From: Burkholderiales bacterium 70-64
GTDB taxonomy: Bacteria; Pseudomonadota; Gammaproteobacteria; Burkholderiales; Burkholderiaceae_E
Direction of reading: 5' to 3'
DNA length: 64,000 bases
NCBI GenBank assembly: GCA_001898645.1
Contig: MKUQ01000011.1
Span: forward strand, 62,001 to 126,000
Below are positions 26,400 to 34,845 of this stretch, piece by piece (position 1 is the stretch's first letter; each line of letters opens with the position of its first letter). Position numbers and translations under genes: made by a program. A model generated the notes under the pieces. It searched no databases. It was not told where the DNA came from and saw nothing but the letters and a program-made list of their open reading frames with translations.

Positions 26400-28999
26400 C
26401 AGTGCACCCTCCTCGGGCGATAGGCGGAATTGCCCGCGACGACCTCCGCGGGCAGCGAGGCGAGCTTCGTCAGCCGGACCTTGGCGACCGTTTCCGGCTG
26501 GCCGCTGCAGGCATCGGTATGCCTCAGGTTCGCCGGAAGGAGGTCGTTGAAGCTGCCGCCGCCGTGGCGCATGCCGGTGTGCTGCGTGGCGATTCGCGTC
26601 AGCGCGTTGGAGATGCACACGGCTTCCGGATGCACGCCTTGCGACAGGGCCACCCGGCCGACGACGCTGCCGTAGGGTGACTCGATCCGGATCACGTCGC
26701 CGTCGGCCAGGCCTTTCCCGCGCCCGGTGGCGCTGTTGAGGAGGACTGCCGTGTGGACCGGATCCTTGAACACGATGTCGTCGATCCACGGGTTGCTCAG
26801 GGTCTCGCCGAAATTGATCTGGATGTCCTTGAACGTGACGGCGTACAGATCGAACTCGGGCGGCTCCTCGTGCACCGGATCGAGAGCCGGCGTGGGCAAG
26901 GGCTGATAGTCGTACCACTCCCACTCGTGGCGAATCGCCACGTCGGCGGCTTCCATGTTCCGCATCAGCTCGTCACGCACCCGTACGATGTCCTCGAGGT
27001 AGAAGTGCAGCCGCATGCCTTCCCATGGCCGATACCATTTCTCGGGGCGCCGCGGCGTCACCGCGTGGCCGTGCTCGATGTACCACTCGAGATCCTTGCC
27101 GTTCCACAGCAAGCCCTTGCGCTCCGCGATTTCCCTGTCCGTATACCTTCGGCCCGGCTCGAGCATCAGCTCGGGCTCGAGGTGGAACCCGTTCCATCCG
27201 TTCAGGATGCCGTTCCATGCTTCCAGGATGCCGAGGCGCTCCGAGATCTCGTAGAAGATCTCTTCCTCGCTGCGCGTGTCGTACAGCGGCGGCGTCGCCG
27301 GCTGGCGCAGGCACGGGCCCTCGTGGTGGGGCGGCTCGATCATGATCATGTTCCATGACTCCAGCAGGTCATGGCAGGGCAGGATGATGTCGGCCCACTC
27401 GTTGGACTCGTTCGGGAGGATATCGACGGCGACGACGAAGCGCAGGCTGCGCATGATGTCGTACAGGCGCTGGCGGCTGCCGGGGAGGTTCCACAGCGGG
27501 TTGGCGTGGCACATCAGCAGCGCCTCGGGACGATAGTCGAGCCCGAAAGCTTCAGGCCTGGCGAGCGTGTACTGCGACAGATGCCCCGGATCGACGCCGA
27601 GCGGAAAGTAACCGGCCAGATGGGTCTCGTTGGGGGGATAGGAGAACGGAACCTCGGGGTGCAGCTGGTGCGGCGCCGCCTGCATCATGCCGTTCTCGCC
27701 CGGCCGGATCTCGCCCGTTCCGCCGCGGATGTCCTCCTTCCAGTCGTCCAGCGTGACGCCGACGTGGCCGCCGGGCGCATCGATCGCGCCGACCAGGAAG
27801 TTCACCAGCTTGAACGAGTGGTTCGCCATGGCGCTGAACTTGTGCCCCTGGGCGCCGCGATAGTAGTTGTAGGCGGCCGGCCGCAGGGGCAGCAGGCAGC
27901 CCTCGATCTCGATGAAGGAGCCGATACGGGCGGCCTTGGCGAACTCCCTCGCGATGCGCTGCACGGTCGCGGCCGGAACCGTGGTCACGCGCTCGGTCTG
28001 CTGCGGCGTGCAGTCGGCGAGGATGTCCTTGAACCTCTGGAAGGCCGGCCGGCACTCGATGCCGTCCACGCGATACGTGCCTTCGAGCGCAAGCTCCTTG
28101 AGATCCGGGTCGTCCCATAGCCTTGCCCGGTTGTCGCGCGCGTCCCAGACATGGATCTTGCCCTCCGCGTTGCGCACGAAGTAGCCGTCGGGCCCGACCA
28201 GATAGGACGCGTTGGTGTCCTTCTTCAGGAACTTCGCGTCGTACAGTTTCTCGTACACCAGCACGTGGCACAGGCCGAGCGCGAACTGCCGGTCGGTTGC
28301 AGGCCGGATCGGCACCCACTCGTTGGCCTTGGCGGCACCGATCGACAGGCGCGGTTCCACGACCACCACCCGCATGTTGCGCTCGACGCGCGCATTGGCG
28401 ACGTGGTTGGCCTGGGCGGCGGTGTGCAGGTGCGACGAGAAGCCGTCGCCGCCGCCGTTGTTGATCCAGTAGTCGCAGTAGTTGACGTCGTTGGCCGCAG
28501 CGAAGGCGGAATGGATGAACCCGTTCATCGGGTGGTAGCCGCCGCCGCAGAAGTTGCCCACCGAGGAGAAGTAGTTGGCGGTGCCGAAGGCCGCCGGCCA
28601 CGCCATGAGAAACCCCTTCTGGAAGTTGCTGATGGAGGTCAGGAGCCTGCGCGGATCCTCTTTCCTGATCCGCCCGAGCTCGCGGGCGACGATGTCGAAC
28701 GCTTCGTTCCAGCTGATGGGCTCCCAGCGCGGGTCGACGCCCGGCCCCTTGTCGGGATTCGTCCGCCGCAGGGGCGTCCTGAAGCGGGTCGGATCGTAGT
28801 GCCGCATGATCGCGGCATTGCCCTTGGGGCACAGCCGGCCGTTGTTGCTCGGGCTGGTCGGGTTGCCCTCGATCTTGTTGACGATGCCGTCTTCGGTGAT
28901 GTGCACGCGCGTATTGCACGAGTGCAGGCACATCTTGCAGCTCGAGTTCACCCACCGTCCGGGCTTGAGCGAGTTCTGCACGGGTTGTTCGTGCGCCAT
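26399..28999 (-). CDS. Molybdopterin oxidoreductase, catalytic subunit (DMSO reductase family)
   Basis: An 866-residue bis-MGD enzyme. The N terminus holds a [4Fe-4S] site, Cys21-x2-Cys24-x3-Cys28-x28-Cys57 (SCKMCLHSC ... LCPKG). Cys151 in SVGNFCGGGYHP stands where the Mo-ligating residue of the family lies, suggesting Cys coordination. A C-terminal MGD-binding domain follows (LADGDVIRIESPYGSVVGRVALSQGVHPEAVCISN). There is no twin-arginine signal, so the enzyme probably faces the cytoplasm. Size and partners fit PadB of phenylacetyl-CoA oxidation, but related oxidoreductases of unknown substrate look alike. Confidence 0.85.
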   Translation of the reverse strand: MAHEQPVQNSLKPGRWVNSSCKMCLHSCNTRVHITEDGIVNKIEGNPTSPSNNGRLCPKGNAAIMRHYDPTRFRTPLRRTNPDKGPGVDPRWEPISWNEAFDIVARELGRIRKEDPRRLLTSISNFQKGFLMAWPAAFGTANYFSSVGNFCGGGYHPMNGFIHSAFAAANDVNYCDYWINNGGGDGFSSHLHTAAQANHVANARVERNMRVVVVEPRLSIGAAKANEWVPIRPATDRQFALGLCHVLVYEKLYDAKFLKKDTNASYLVGPDGYFVRNAEGKIHVWDARDNRARLWDDPDLKELALEGTYRVDGIECRPAFQRFKDILADCTPQQTERVTTVPAATVQRIAREFAKAARIGSFIEIEGCLLPLRPAAYNYYRGAQGHKFSAMANHSFKLVNFLVGAIDAPGGHVGVTLDDWKEDIRGGTGEIRPGENGMMQAAPHQLHPEVPFSYPPNETHLAGYFPLGVDPGHLSQYTLARPEAFGLDYRPEALLMCHANPLWNLPGSRQRLYDIMRSLRFVVAVDILPNESNEWADIILPCHDLLESWNMIMIEPPHHEGPCLRQPATPPLYDTRSEEEIFYEISERLGILEAWNGILNGWNGFHLEPELMLEPGRRYTDREIAERKGLLWNGKDLEWYIEHGHAVTPRRPEKWYRPWEGMRLHFYLEDIVRVRDELMRNMEAADVAIRHEWEWYDYQPLPTPALDPVHEEPPEFDLYAVTFKDIQINFGETLSNPWIDDIVFKDPVHTAVLLNSATGRGKGLADGDVIRIESPYGSVVGRVALSQGVHPEAVCISNALTRIATQHTGMRHGGGSFNDLLPANLRHTDACSGQPETVAKVRLTKLASLPAEVVAGNSAYRPRRVH

Positions 29000-29152
29000 T
29001 CCGTCCCCTTCCTTCGGTCCATCCCGCAGACGCGTCCAGGAGAGAAGGTAGGAGCCTCGAGGCGATGGGGCTATCCGGAAAGAGCAGCACCTATCCTGGC
29101 GCTATGCGAATTCCCGATGCGCCCGGAAGCGGGCTTGCCCGTGCCGCGACAG

Positions 29153-29893
29153 CTACAGGTTGCGAAGCACCAGGGTGGCACCACCGATGATGAGGATCAC
29201 CCACACCACCTGCACGACCCGATGTGAAGGCAAGCGGTAGTGAAGGCGGGTGCCGATGTACATGCCGAGCAGTGCGCAAGGCAACAGGGTCGGGATCAAT
29301 ACCAGCAGGTCGGGAGGCGCGAACAATCCGGCTGCCAGGAAGGAAGCCAGCCGGGCCAGCGCGCTGAGGAAGAGCAGCAGCGAAACGGTTGCGCGCAGCG
29401 TGCTTTTGTCCTGGAGGCGCCGCGCCAGGTAGACGGTGTAGATCGGCCCACCCGTTCCGAACAGGGCGCTGAAGATGCCGCCGAATGTGCCGAGCGGAAT
29501 TGCCCAGGCGCGCGCGAGCGGCGTGTTGCCGGGGCGGAAGAGCAGGCTCCAGGCCGCGAAGGTCAGCACGAACATTCCGAGCAGCAGCAGCAAGGCACGC
29601 TCGGGCGCTTTGACCAGGACGGTCACTCCCAATGCGATGCCGATCAACATGAAAGGCACCAGTCGCAGCAGTTCTGCGCGCTCGATTGCTCTCCGGTTGC
29701 GCACGCCGATCAGTATCCCGCCGGCCAGGTCGTAGATCAGCATCATCGGCAGCGCGAGCCGAAGCGGCAGCAGCTGCACCAGGATCGGCATCGAAACGAT
29801 GGATGCGCCAAAGCCGGTCAGGCCAACCACCGTGTAGGCGAACGTGACGACCAGCGCGACGCTCGCGATCGTTTCAATCGACAGGTTCATCAT
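29153..29893 (-). CDS. TSUP (TauE/SafE) family permease
   Basis: A 246-residue membrane protein with about eight hydrophobic helices. The paired motifs TVVGLTGFGASIVSMPIL (N half) and GTFGGIFSALFGTGGPIYTVYLA (C half) are the internal repeat typical of TSUP proteins. Members export sulfite or sulfoacetate, or move other small organic anions. The sulfolactate-lyase-like genes at 49-51.6 kb would release sulfite, so sulfite export is conceivable, but the two loci are 20 kb apart. The intervals on both sides (153 nt downstream and 185 nt upstream) hold no further gene. Confidence 0.85.
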   Translation of the reverse strand: MMNLSIETIASVALVVTFAYTVVGLTGFGASIVSMPILVQLLPLRLALPMMLIYDLAGGILIGVRNRRAIERAELLRLVPFMLIGIALGVTVLVKAPERALLLLLGMFVLTFAAWSLLFRPGNTPLARAWAIPLGTFGGIFSALFGTGGPIYTVYLARRLQDKSTLRATVSLLLFLSALARLASFLAAGLFAPPDLLVLIPTLLPCALLGMYIGTRLHYRLPSHRVVQVVWVILIIGGATLVLRNL

Positions 29894-30020
29894 GGATGCA
29901 GCCGGCGCGAGCGAGATGATACCCGTCGTCGTATCGGTTCGAGCGCAAGACCTGCCGGGGCCGGGATGAACGCGGCCAGCGCAGCCCGCTTCGGCTCTGC
30001 CCGGACAAAAGTTTTGCTTT

Positions 30021-30039
30021 ATTGAAACTCAATGATAAT
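30021..30039 (+). promoter_or_regulatory. AT-rich candidate promoter/operator upstream of the sdh-fum operon
   Basis: The 185-nt divergent gap 29894-30078 is strikingly AT-rich between 30005 and 30055. It contains an inverted repeat ATTGA-AAC-TCAAT (30021-30033) directly followed by a -10-like GATAAT (30034-30039). No good -35 box is visible. It is the only candidate promoter seen for the long rightward operon. Confidence 0.35.
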
Positions 30040-30078
30040 TCGCTTTTTTTAAACTGAAGGGGTTCCGATAATGTCGCC

Positions 30079-30795
30079 ATGAATCGAAACCTGAAGGTGA
30101 AGGTCTGGCGGGGCGGCGCGGACGGCGACTTCTCGAAATACGAGGTGCCGCGACAAGCGAGCCAGACCGTTCTCGACGTCATCACCTACATCCAGCGCCG
30201 CCTCGAACCCTCGCTGAGCTATCGCTTTTCGTGCCGTGTGGGCGTTTGCGGCTCGTGTGCCATGACGGTCAACGGCATTGCACGCTGGACCTGCCGCACC
30301 CATGTCGCGAAGGTGGTCGAGGGCGATACGCTCGAGGTCGCTCCGTTGTCGAACCTGCCGGTCATCAAGGATTTGGCCACCGACATGGCCGAGTTCTTCG
30401 ACAAGTGGGCGCGCGCAAAAGGCAGCTTCCGCGGTTCGAAGACGCGGCATGACGAGTTCGCGCGCGTCGAGCCCGGCTCCCTGGAGCGCATGGCCGCAAA
30501 CGCCGGAATCGAGTGTATCGGTTGCGGCGTCTGCTACGCGTCCTGCGATCTCGTTTCATGGCGTCCGGACTATCTCGGCCCGGCTGCGCTCAACCGTGCA
30601 TGGACGCTCGTCAACGACATCCGCGACACCGGGCAGATCGAGCGCTTGCGCGCCGTTGCCGGGGACGCCGGCTGCCATGCCTGCCACACGCAGGGATCGT
30701 GCAGCGAACGCTGCCCGAAGGCCATCGAGCCGACTGCCGGCATCTCGGGGCTCAAGCGCCTGGCTGCGCGACGCGCAATGCGCGGCGAGCTTTGA
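30079..30795 (+). CDS. Succinate dehydrogenase/fumarate reductase-type iron-sulfur subunit
   Basis: A 238-residue complex II iron-sulfur protein. Plant-type [2Fe-2S] ligands are Cys52, 57, 60 and 72 in SCRVGVCGSCAMTVNG...TC. The C domain has CIGCGVCYASC and CHACHTQGSCSERCP for the [4Fe-4S] and [3Fe-4S] clusters. It passes electrons between the flavoprotein (encoded five genes downstream) and the membrane anchors. It is first in an operon whose order (B-C-D-fumarase alpha-fumarase beta-A) differs from the usual sdhCDAB, so this is probably a second, specialised enzyme and not the TCA-cycle one. Confidence 0.9.
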   Translation: MNRNLKVKVWRGGADGDFSKYEVPRQASQTVLDVITYIQRRLEPSLSYRFSCRVGVCGSCAMTVNGIARWTCRTHVAKVVEGDTLEVAPLSNLPVIKDLATDMAEFFDKWARAKGSFRGSKTRHDEFARVEPGSLERMAANAGIECIGCGVCYASCDLVSWRPDYLGPAALNRAWTLVNDIRDTGQIERLRAVAGDAGCHACHTQGSCSERCPKAIEPTAGISGLKRLAARRAMRGEL

Positions 30796-30804
30796 GGGGC
30801 TTCC

Positions 30805-30832
30805 GGTGAGAGGCACATGGTGAGAGGCACAT
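30805..30832 (+). repeat. 14-bp tandem duplication over the first anchor gene's start
   Basis: GGTGAGAGGCACAT occurs twice in direct tandem (30805-30818, 30819-30832), each copy followed by GG. Each copy provides a GAGAGG Shine-Dalgarno-like sequence and an ATG. The first ATG (30817) opens a six-codon frame ending at 30837; the second (30831) starts the anchor subunit. Confidence 0.9.
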
Positions 30833-31175
30833 GGTGAGCGCCGGGGCGGTCCAGGCAAGACGCTGGTACTGGCAGAGGATCAGCGCGATGGTGCTGGCGC
30901 AGTTCGTGCTGGTTCACCTCGCGACGATCATCTATGCGGTGCGCGGCGGGCTGTCCGGCGGGGAGATCCTTGCGCGTACGCAGGGCAGCTGGGCGATTGC
31001 CGCGTTCTACGGTGCATTCGTGATCGCCTGTGCAGTACACGTGCCGCTCGGGCTCGCGCGAATCGCCGAGGAATGGCTGGGCTGGAGTGGTCGATGCAGC
31101 AATGCGGCGGCAGCGGCATGCGCGCTGGTGATCGCCCTGCTTGGATTGCGCGCGGTCTACGCGGTGGTGGCATGA
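30831..31175 (+). CDS. Complex II-like membrane anchor subunit 1 (cytochrome b)
   Basis: A 114-residue protein with three hydrophobic helices. WYWQRISAMVLAQFVLVHLATIIYAV and AFVIACAVHVPLGLARIAEEWLG carry His residues placed as haem b or quinone-site ligands in SdhC/SdhD proteins. It starts within a duplicated 14-bp segment; GTG at 30834 is a nearby alternative start. Its stop overlaps the start of the second anchor gene (ATGA). Together they would bind the soluble subunits to the membrane and exchange electrons with quinone. Confidence 0.75.
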   Translation: MVSAGAVQARRWYWQRISAMVLAQFVLVHLATIIYAVRGGLSGGEILARTQGSWAIAAFYGAFVIACAVHVPLGLARIAEEWLGWSGRCSNAAAAACALVIALLGLRAVYAVVA

Positions 31176-31555
31176 GCGGATCGTTGAGCACCACGGCCTC
31201 GAGGCGCCGCAACGACTTTCGCGCCCGCAGGCATGCCTCCTGGTGGGCGTTTCTGGTGCATCGGATGTCGGGGATCGCATTGGCGGCGTTTCTGCCGGTG
31301 CACTTCTGGGCTCTCGGAGAGGCGCTGCGCGGTGAGGGCGGGCTCGACGGCTTTCTCCACTTTGCCGACCGGCCGCTGTTCAAGTTCGGCGAGTGGGGCC
31401 TGGTCGTCTTGTTGGCGATTCACTTGACAGGTGGTCTGCGACTGCTTGCGATCGAATTCCTGCCGTGGTCCGGATTGCGGAAGAGCTGGATCGCGGCAAC
31501 CGTAGCCTTGGGGATCGCCGGCGGCCTTGCCTTCGCGCTGGCGTTGATCGGATAG
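31172..31555 (+). CDS. Complex II-like membrane anchor subunit 2 (cytochrome b)
   Basis: A 127-residue protein with three hydrophobic helices. WAFLVHRMSGIALAAFLPVHFWAL is the SdhC-type HR-x-SG...H signature for haem b, and LLAIHLTGGLRLLAIEF supplies a second conserved His. The ATG overlaps the previous stop by 4 nt. It pairs with the preceding subunit. The fumarase alpha gene follows after 36 nt. Confidence 0.8.
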   Translation: MSGSLSTTASRRRNDFRARRHASWWAFLVHRMSGIALAAFLPVHFWALGEALRGEGGLDGFLHFADRPLFKFGEWGLVVLLAIHLTGGLRLLAIEFLPWSGLRKSWIAATVALGIAGGLAFALALIG

Positions 31556-31591
31556 GCCGGGGTGAGGACGAACGCAGAGGACCGAACGAGC

Positions 31592-32467
31592 GTGAAAGTC
31601 GATACCAAGGCAATCGAAGAGGCCGCCAGGGAGCTCTACATCCGGGCGTTGAAGATCCTGCCGGCTGACGTCAAGGATGGCTTCGCGCGACTTTCCGCAA
31701 GGGAGACCGACCGCACGGCCAAGGGAGTGCTCGCCACGATGGTAACCAACATCGCGGTCGCCGAGGACACCGACAACCTGTTATGCCAGGATACCGGCAT
31801 ACCCATTTACAACGTGACCGTCGGCCGCAACGTGGACTTCGACGGTTACGCGCTGAAGCAGGCGATCCGCAGCGGCTGCGAGCGCGCGACGCGTGAGCAT
31901 CCGCTGCGCTCGTCCGTCGTCCACCCGCTGACCCGAGTCAACGAGCACACCTCCTGCGGGATCGAGGTTCCGGTGATCCATATCGATTTCTCCGACCTTC
32001 CCCGGACATTGCGCATCGAGATGATCCCGAAAGGCAGCGGTTCCGAAAACAATTCGTTCCTGAAGATGGCGGTTCCGGCCGATGGTGTCGATGCGATCAA
32101 GGCCTTCGTCATCGATTGCGTAATCGCCGCCGGCGGCAAGACCTGTCCGCCGACCATCGTCGGCGTGGGTCTCGGCGGCACCTCCGACCTGTGCATCGCG
32201 CTCGCCAAGCGCGCCGCGACGCGCGAGCTCGGCAGCCGCTGCAGCGATGCGCGAGGCGCGCAGATCGAGGAGCAGCTCAGCGGGGCGGTCAATCGGCTCG
32301 GGGTCGGGCCCCAGGGGCTCGGCGGAGACGCGACGGCATTCGCGGTGCACGTCGAGCTTGCGGCCACACACATCACGATGAACCCGATCGCCGTGAACAT
32401 GCAATGCCACTCCGCGCGTCGGGCCACCGCCACGTTCACGCCCGAAGGCGTCTCGTTCGGATTCTGA
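31592..32467 (+). CDS. Class I fumarase-family hydratase, alpha subunit (fumarase/mesaconase/tartrate dehydratase type)
   Basis: A 291-residue N-terminal-type subunit of oxygen-sensitive [4Fe-4S] hydro-lyases. Cluster Cys residues appear in NLLCQDTGIPIYNV, EHTSCGIEVPVIHIDF and KTCPPTIVGVGLGGTSD; KGSGSENNSFLKMA is a further family block. Family enzymes add water to fumarate, mesaconate or related C4/C5 unsaturated acids. GTG 31592 is preferred, with AGAGGA 10 nt upstream; GTG 31562 would add ten residues. Glutamate mutase genes 13 kb downstream make mesaconate a credible substrate. The fumarase reaction itself is equally possible. Confidence 0.85.
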   Translation: MKVDTKAIEEAARELYIRALKILPADVKDGFARLSARETDRTAKGVLATMVTNIAVAEDTDNLLCQDTGIPIYNVTVGRNVDFDGYALKQAIRSGCERATREHPLRSSVVHPLTRVNEHTSCGIEVPVIHIDFSDLPRTLRIEMIPKGSGSENNSFLKMAVPADGVDAIKAFVIDCVIAAGGKTCPPTIVGVGLGGTSDLCIALAKRAATRELGSRCSDARGAQIEEQLSGAVNRLGVGPQGLGGDATAFAVHVELAATHITMNPIAVNMQCHSARRATATFTPEGVSFGF

Positions 32468-32470
32468 ACC

Positions 32471-33085
32471 ATGGCCCACTACGTCATGAAGATGCCGGTG
32501 GACGAAGGACAGGTCAGACGCCTGCGGGTCAACGACACCGTCACGCTGCAGCGAACGCTGTTCGGCATCCGGGACGCAACGCTGATCGCGCTGTTCGACC
32601 GCGGGCGAACCACGCGCTTCGACCTGCGCGGGCACGCGGTTATCCATACTGCGCCGAACGTGAAGAAAGTCGACCCGAGCCCGCAACATCCGGCCGGCTA
32701 CGCGCCGGTGTGCATCGGCACCACCACCTCCGACAGGATGGAGCGTTTTACGCGGCCGCTGCTGCAGAGGAACGGCGTGCGCATCGTTGTCGGCAAGGGC
32801 GGCCTGCGTGCCGACTCGATGGCGGCGTTCCGCGAGTTCGGTGGTGTCTATCTCGCCATTGTCGGCGGAACCGCAGCACTCGAGACTACCTGGATCGAGC
32901 GGATCGAAGACGTCGACATGGACGACCTGAACCCGGAATCGCTATGGGAGTTCCGCATCCGCGATTTCGGGCCGCTGCTGGTGGCAATGGACAGCCACGG
33001 CGCAAGCCTCTACGACGTCGTGAGGCACGACGTCGAGGCGCGGCGCGAGAAGGTGCTCGCCGACCTCGGGTTGAAGCCGCGGTGA
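32471..33085 (+). CDS. Class I fumarase-family hydratase, beta subunit
   Basis: A 204-residue C-terminal-type subunit that completes the active site of the alpha subunit; single-chain homologues have both fused. Family features are the opening MPVDEGQVRRLRVNDTVTL, GIRDATLIALF, a TTTSDRMERFTRPLL segment and VGKGGLRADSMAAFREFGGVYLAIVGGTAAL. The gene follows the alpha subunit after 3 nt and overlaps the flavoprotein start by 4 nt (GTGA), so hydratase and flavoprotein are probably made in equal amounts and act in sequence. Confidence 0.88.
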   Translation: MAHYVMKMPVDEGQVRRLRVNDTVTLQRTLFGIRDATLIALFDRGRTTRFDLRGHAVIHTAPNVKKVDPSPQHPAGYAPVCIGTTTSDRMERFTRPLLQRNGVRIVVGKGGLRADSMAAFREFGGVYLAIVGGTAALETTWIERIEDVDMDDLNPESLWEFRIRDFGPLLVAMDSHGASLYDVVRHDVEARREKVLADLGLKPR

Positions 33086-34845
33086 AGCTGCGCCGACTGC
33101 ACTTCGACATCCTGATCCTCGGTTCGGGCGGTGCCGGCCTGTTCGCTGCGCTGCACGCCCATCAGGTGAACCCGGGGCTGTCGATCGCCGTCGCGGTCAA
33201 GGGGCTGCTCGGCAAGAGCGGATGTACGCGCATGGTGCAGGGCGGCTACAACGTGGCGCTCGCCGAAGGCGACTCGGTGGAGCGCCATTTCATGGACACG
33301 GTCGAGGGCAGCAAATGGCTGTCCGACCAGACTCTCGCCTGGACGCTCGTCACCAAGGCCGTCGAACGCATCCACGAGCTCGAGAACGAGCTCGGCTGCT
33401 TTTTCGATCGCAACCCCGACGGCACGGTCCACCAGAAGGCGTTCGCGGGGCAGACCTTCGATCGCACGGTGCACAAGGGCGACCTGACGGGTATCGAGAT
33501 CATCAACCGGCTCGCCGAGCAGGTCTGGTCGCGCGGCATCACGCGGCTGGAAGAGCACCGGGCCATAGAGCTGGTCCGCACAATCGACGGCTCGGCGTTG
33601 TCCGGCGTGTTGATGATCGACATGCGAAGCGGCGAATTCGTCTTTGTCCAGGCCAAGGCCGTGCTCCTGGCCACCGGTGGCGGTCCGACGATGTACAGGT
33701 ACCACACGCCCTCGGGTGACAAGAGTTGCGACGGCCTGGCCATGGCCCTTCGCGCCGGCCTCCCTTTGCGTGACATGGAGATGGTCCAGTTCCACCCGAC
33801 CGGCTTGCTTGCCGGACCCGGCACGCGGATGACCGGAACGGTGCTGGAGGAGGGGCTGCGCGGCGCAGGCGGCTACCTGTTGAACGGTGCCAAGGAGCGC
33901 TTCATGGGCGAATACGATCCGAGGGCCGAGCGCGCCACCCGCGATATCGTGTCGCGGTCGATCTACTCGGAGATGCGCGCAGGCCGCACGTCGCCGAACG
34001 GGGGCGTCTATATCCAGATGCACCATCTTGGAGCCGATAAGGTACGCAAGCTGTTCAAGGGCATGGTCGAGCGCTGTGCCGACTGCGGCTTCGATCTCGC
34101 CGGCGGATTGGTCGAAGTGGTGCCGACTGCCCACTACATGATGGGCGGGGTGGTGTTCGGCGCGGACTGTACGACACCCCTCGTCGGCCTGTTCGCGGCG
34201 GGCGAGGACACGGGCGGCGTGCATGGGGCGAACCGTCTCGGCGGCAACGGCGTCGCGAATTCGACCGTCTTCGGCGGCATCGCCGGCGACAGCATGGCAG
34301 CGTGGGTGCGCGAGAACGGCGAGCTGCGCGATCCCGACACTGCCGCGATCGAACGCAGCATTGCCGCGCACGAGGCGCCGTTCGCCAGGCCGCCGGGAAA
34401 CCTCGAGCCGATCCGGGAAGCCCTCTTCGACTGCATGTGGGACGACGTCGGCATTCTGCGCAGTGCAGAAGGGCTCAGGCGGGGGGCTGCGCGACTCCAC
34501 GACCTCGACGTGGAGCTGGCAGGCGTCGGCGTTGCCGACGGCGAGAGAAAGTTCAACCTGAGCTGGCACGACTGGATGAATCTCAAGAGCCTGATCCAGG
34601 TCAGTCGTGTCATCGCAGCGGCCGCCCTCTCGCGGGAAGACTCGCGAGGCGCCCACTTCCGCGAAGACCATCCGGGAGTCGGCGACCTGGAGCAGTCGAC
34701 ATACACGGTCGCGAGGCTCGAGGGTGATGCAATCACGATCGGCCGTGAGCGGGTTCGGTTTACCCTGGTGCGCCCGGGCGAGAGCCTGATCGACAAAGGC
34801 AAGGCGCAACCAGCACTCGATCCAAGTGGAGGAGGCAGGCAATGA
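33082..34845 (+). CDS. Succinate dehydrogenase/fumarate reductase-type flavoprotein, Cys in place of the FAD-linking His
   Basis: A 587-residue SdhA/FrdA-like flavoprotein. The FAD motif ILGSGGAG is at residues 12-19. Dicarboxylate-site elements are kept: QFHPTGL, LEEGLRGAGG, RATRDIVSRSIY, TAHYMMGGV and GANRLGGNG. At KSGCTRMVQGG the residue aligned with the covalent 8-alpha-FAD His of SdhA/FrdA is Cys48. Loss of that His in FrdA abolishes succinate oxidation but spares fumarate reduction, so this enzyme may be a reductase, or act on another C4/C5 diacid. GTG 33082 overlaps the fumarase beta stop; its own stop overlaps the binding-protein start. Confidence 0.86.
   Translation: MKLRRLHFDILILGSGGAGLFAALHAHQVNPGLSIAVAVKGLLGKSGCTRMVQGGYNVALAEGDSVERHFMDTVEGSKWLSDQTLAWTLVTKAVERIHELENELGCFFDRNPDGTVHQKAFAGQTFDRTVHKGDLTGIEIINRLAEQVWSRGITRLEEHRAIELVRTIDGSALSGVLMIDMRSGEFVFVQAKAVLLATGGGPTMYRYHTPSGDKSCDGLAMALRAGLPLRDMEMVQFHPTGLLAGPGTRMTGTVLEEGLRGAGGYLLNGAKERFMGEYDPRAERATRDIVSRSIYSEMRAGRTSPNGGVYIQMHHLGADKVRKLFKGMVERCADCGFDLAGGLVEVVPTAHYMMGGVVFGADCTTPLVGLFAAGEDTGGVHGANRLGGNGVANSTVFGGIAGDSMAAWVRENGELRDPDTAAIERSIAAHEAPFARPPGNLEPIREALFDCMWDDVGILRSAEGLRRGAARLHDLDVELAGVGVADGERKFNLSWHDWMNLKSLIQVSRVIAAAALSREDSRGAHFREDHPGVGDLEQSTYTVARLEGDAITIGRERVRFTLVRPGESLIDKGKAQPALDPSGGGRQ

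Noticed and set aside
28151-29227. A 358-codon plus-strand frame opposite the molybdoenzyme gene
   Set aside because: Antisense to conserved Cys and cofactor motifs; no domain seen and no ribosome-binding site.
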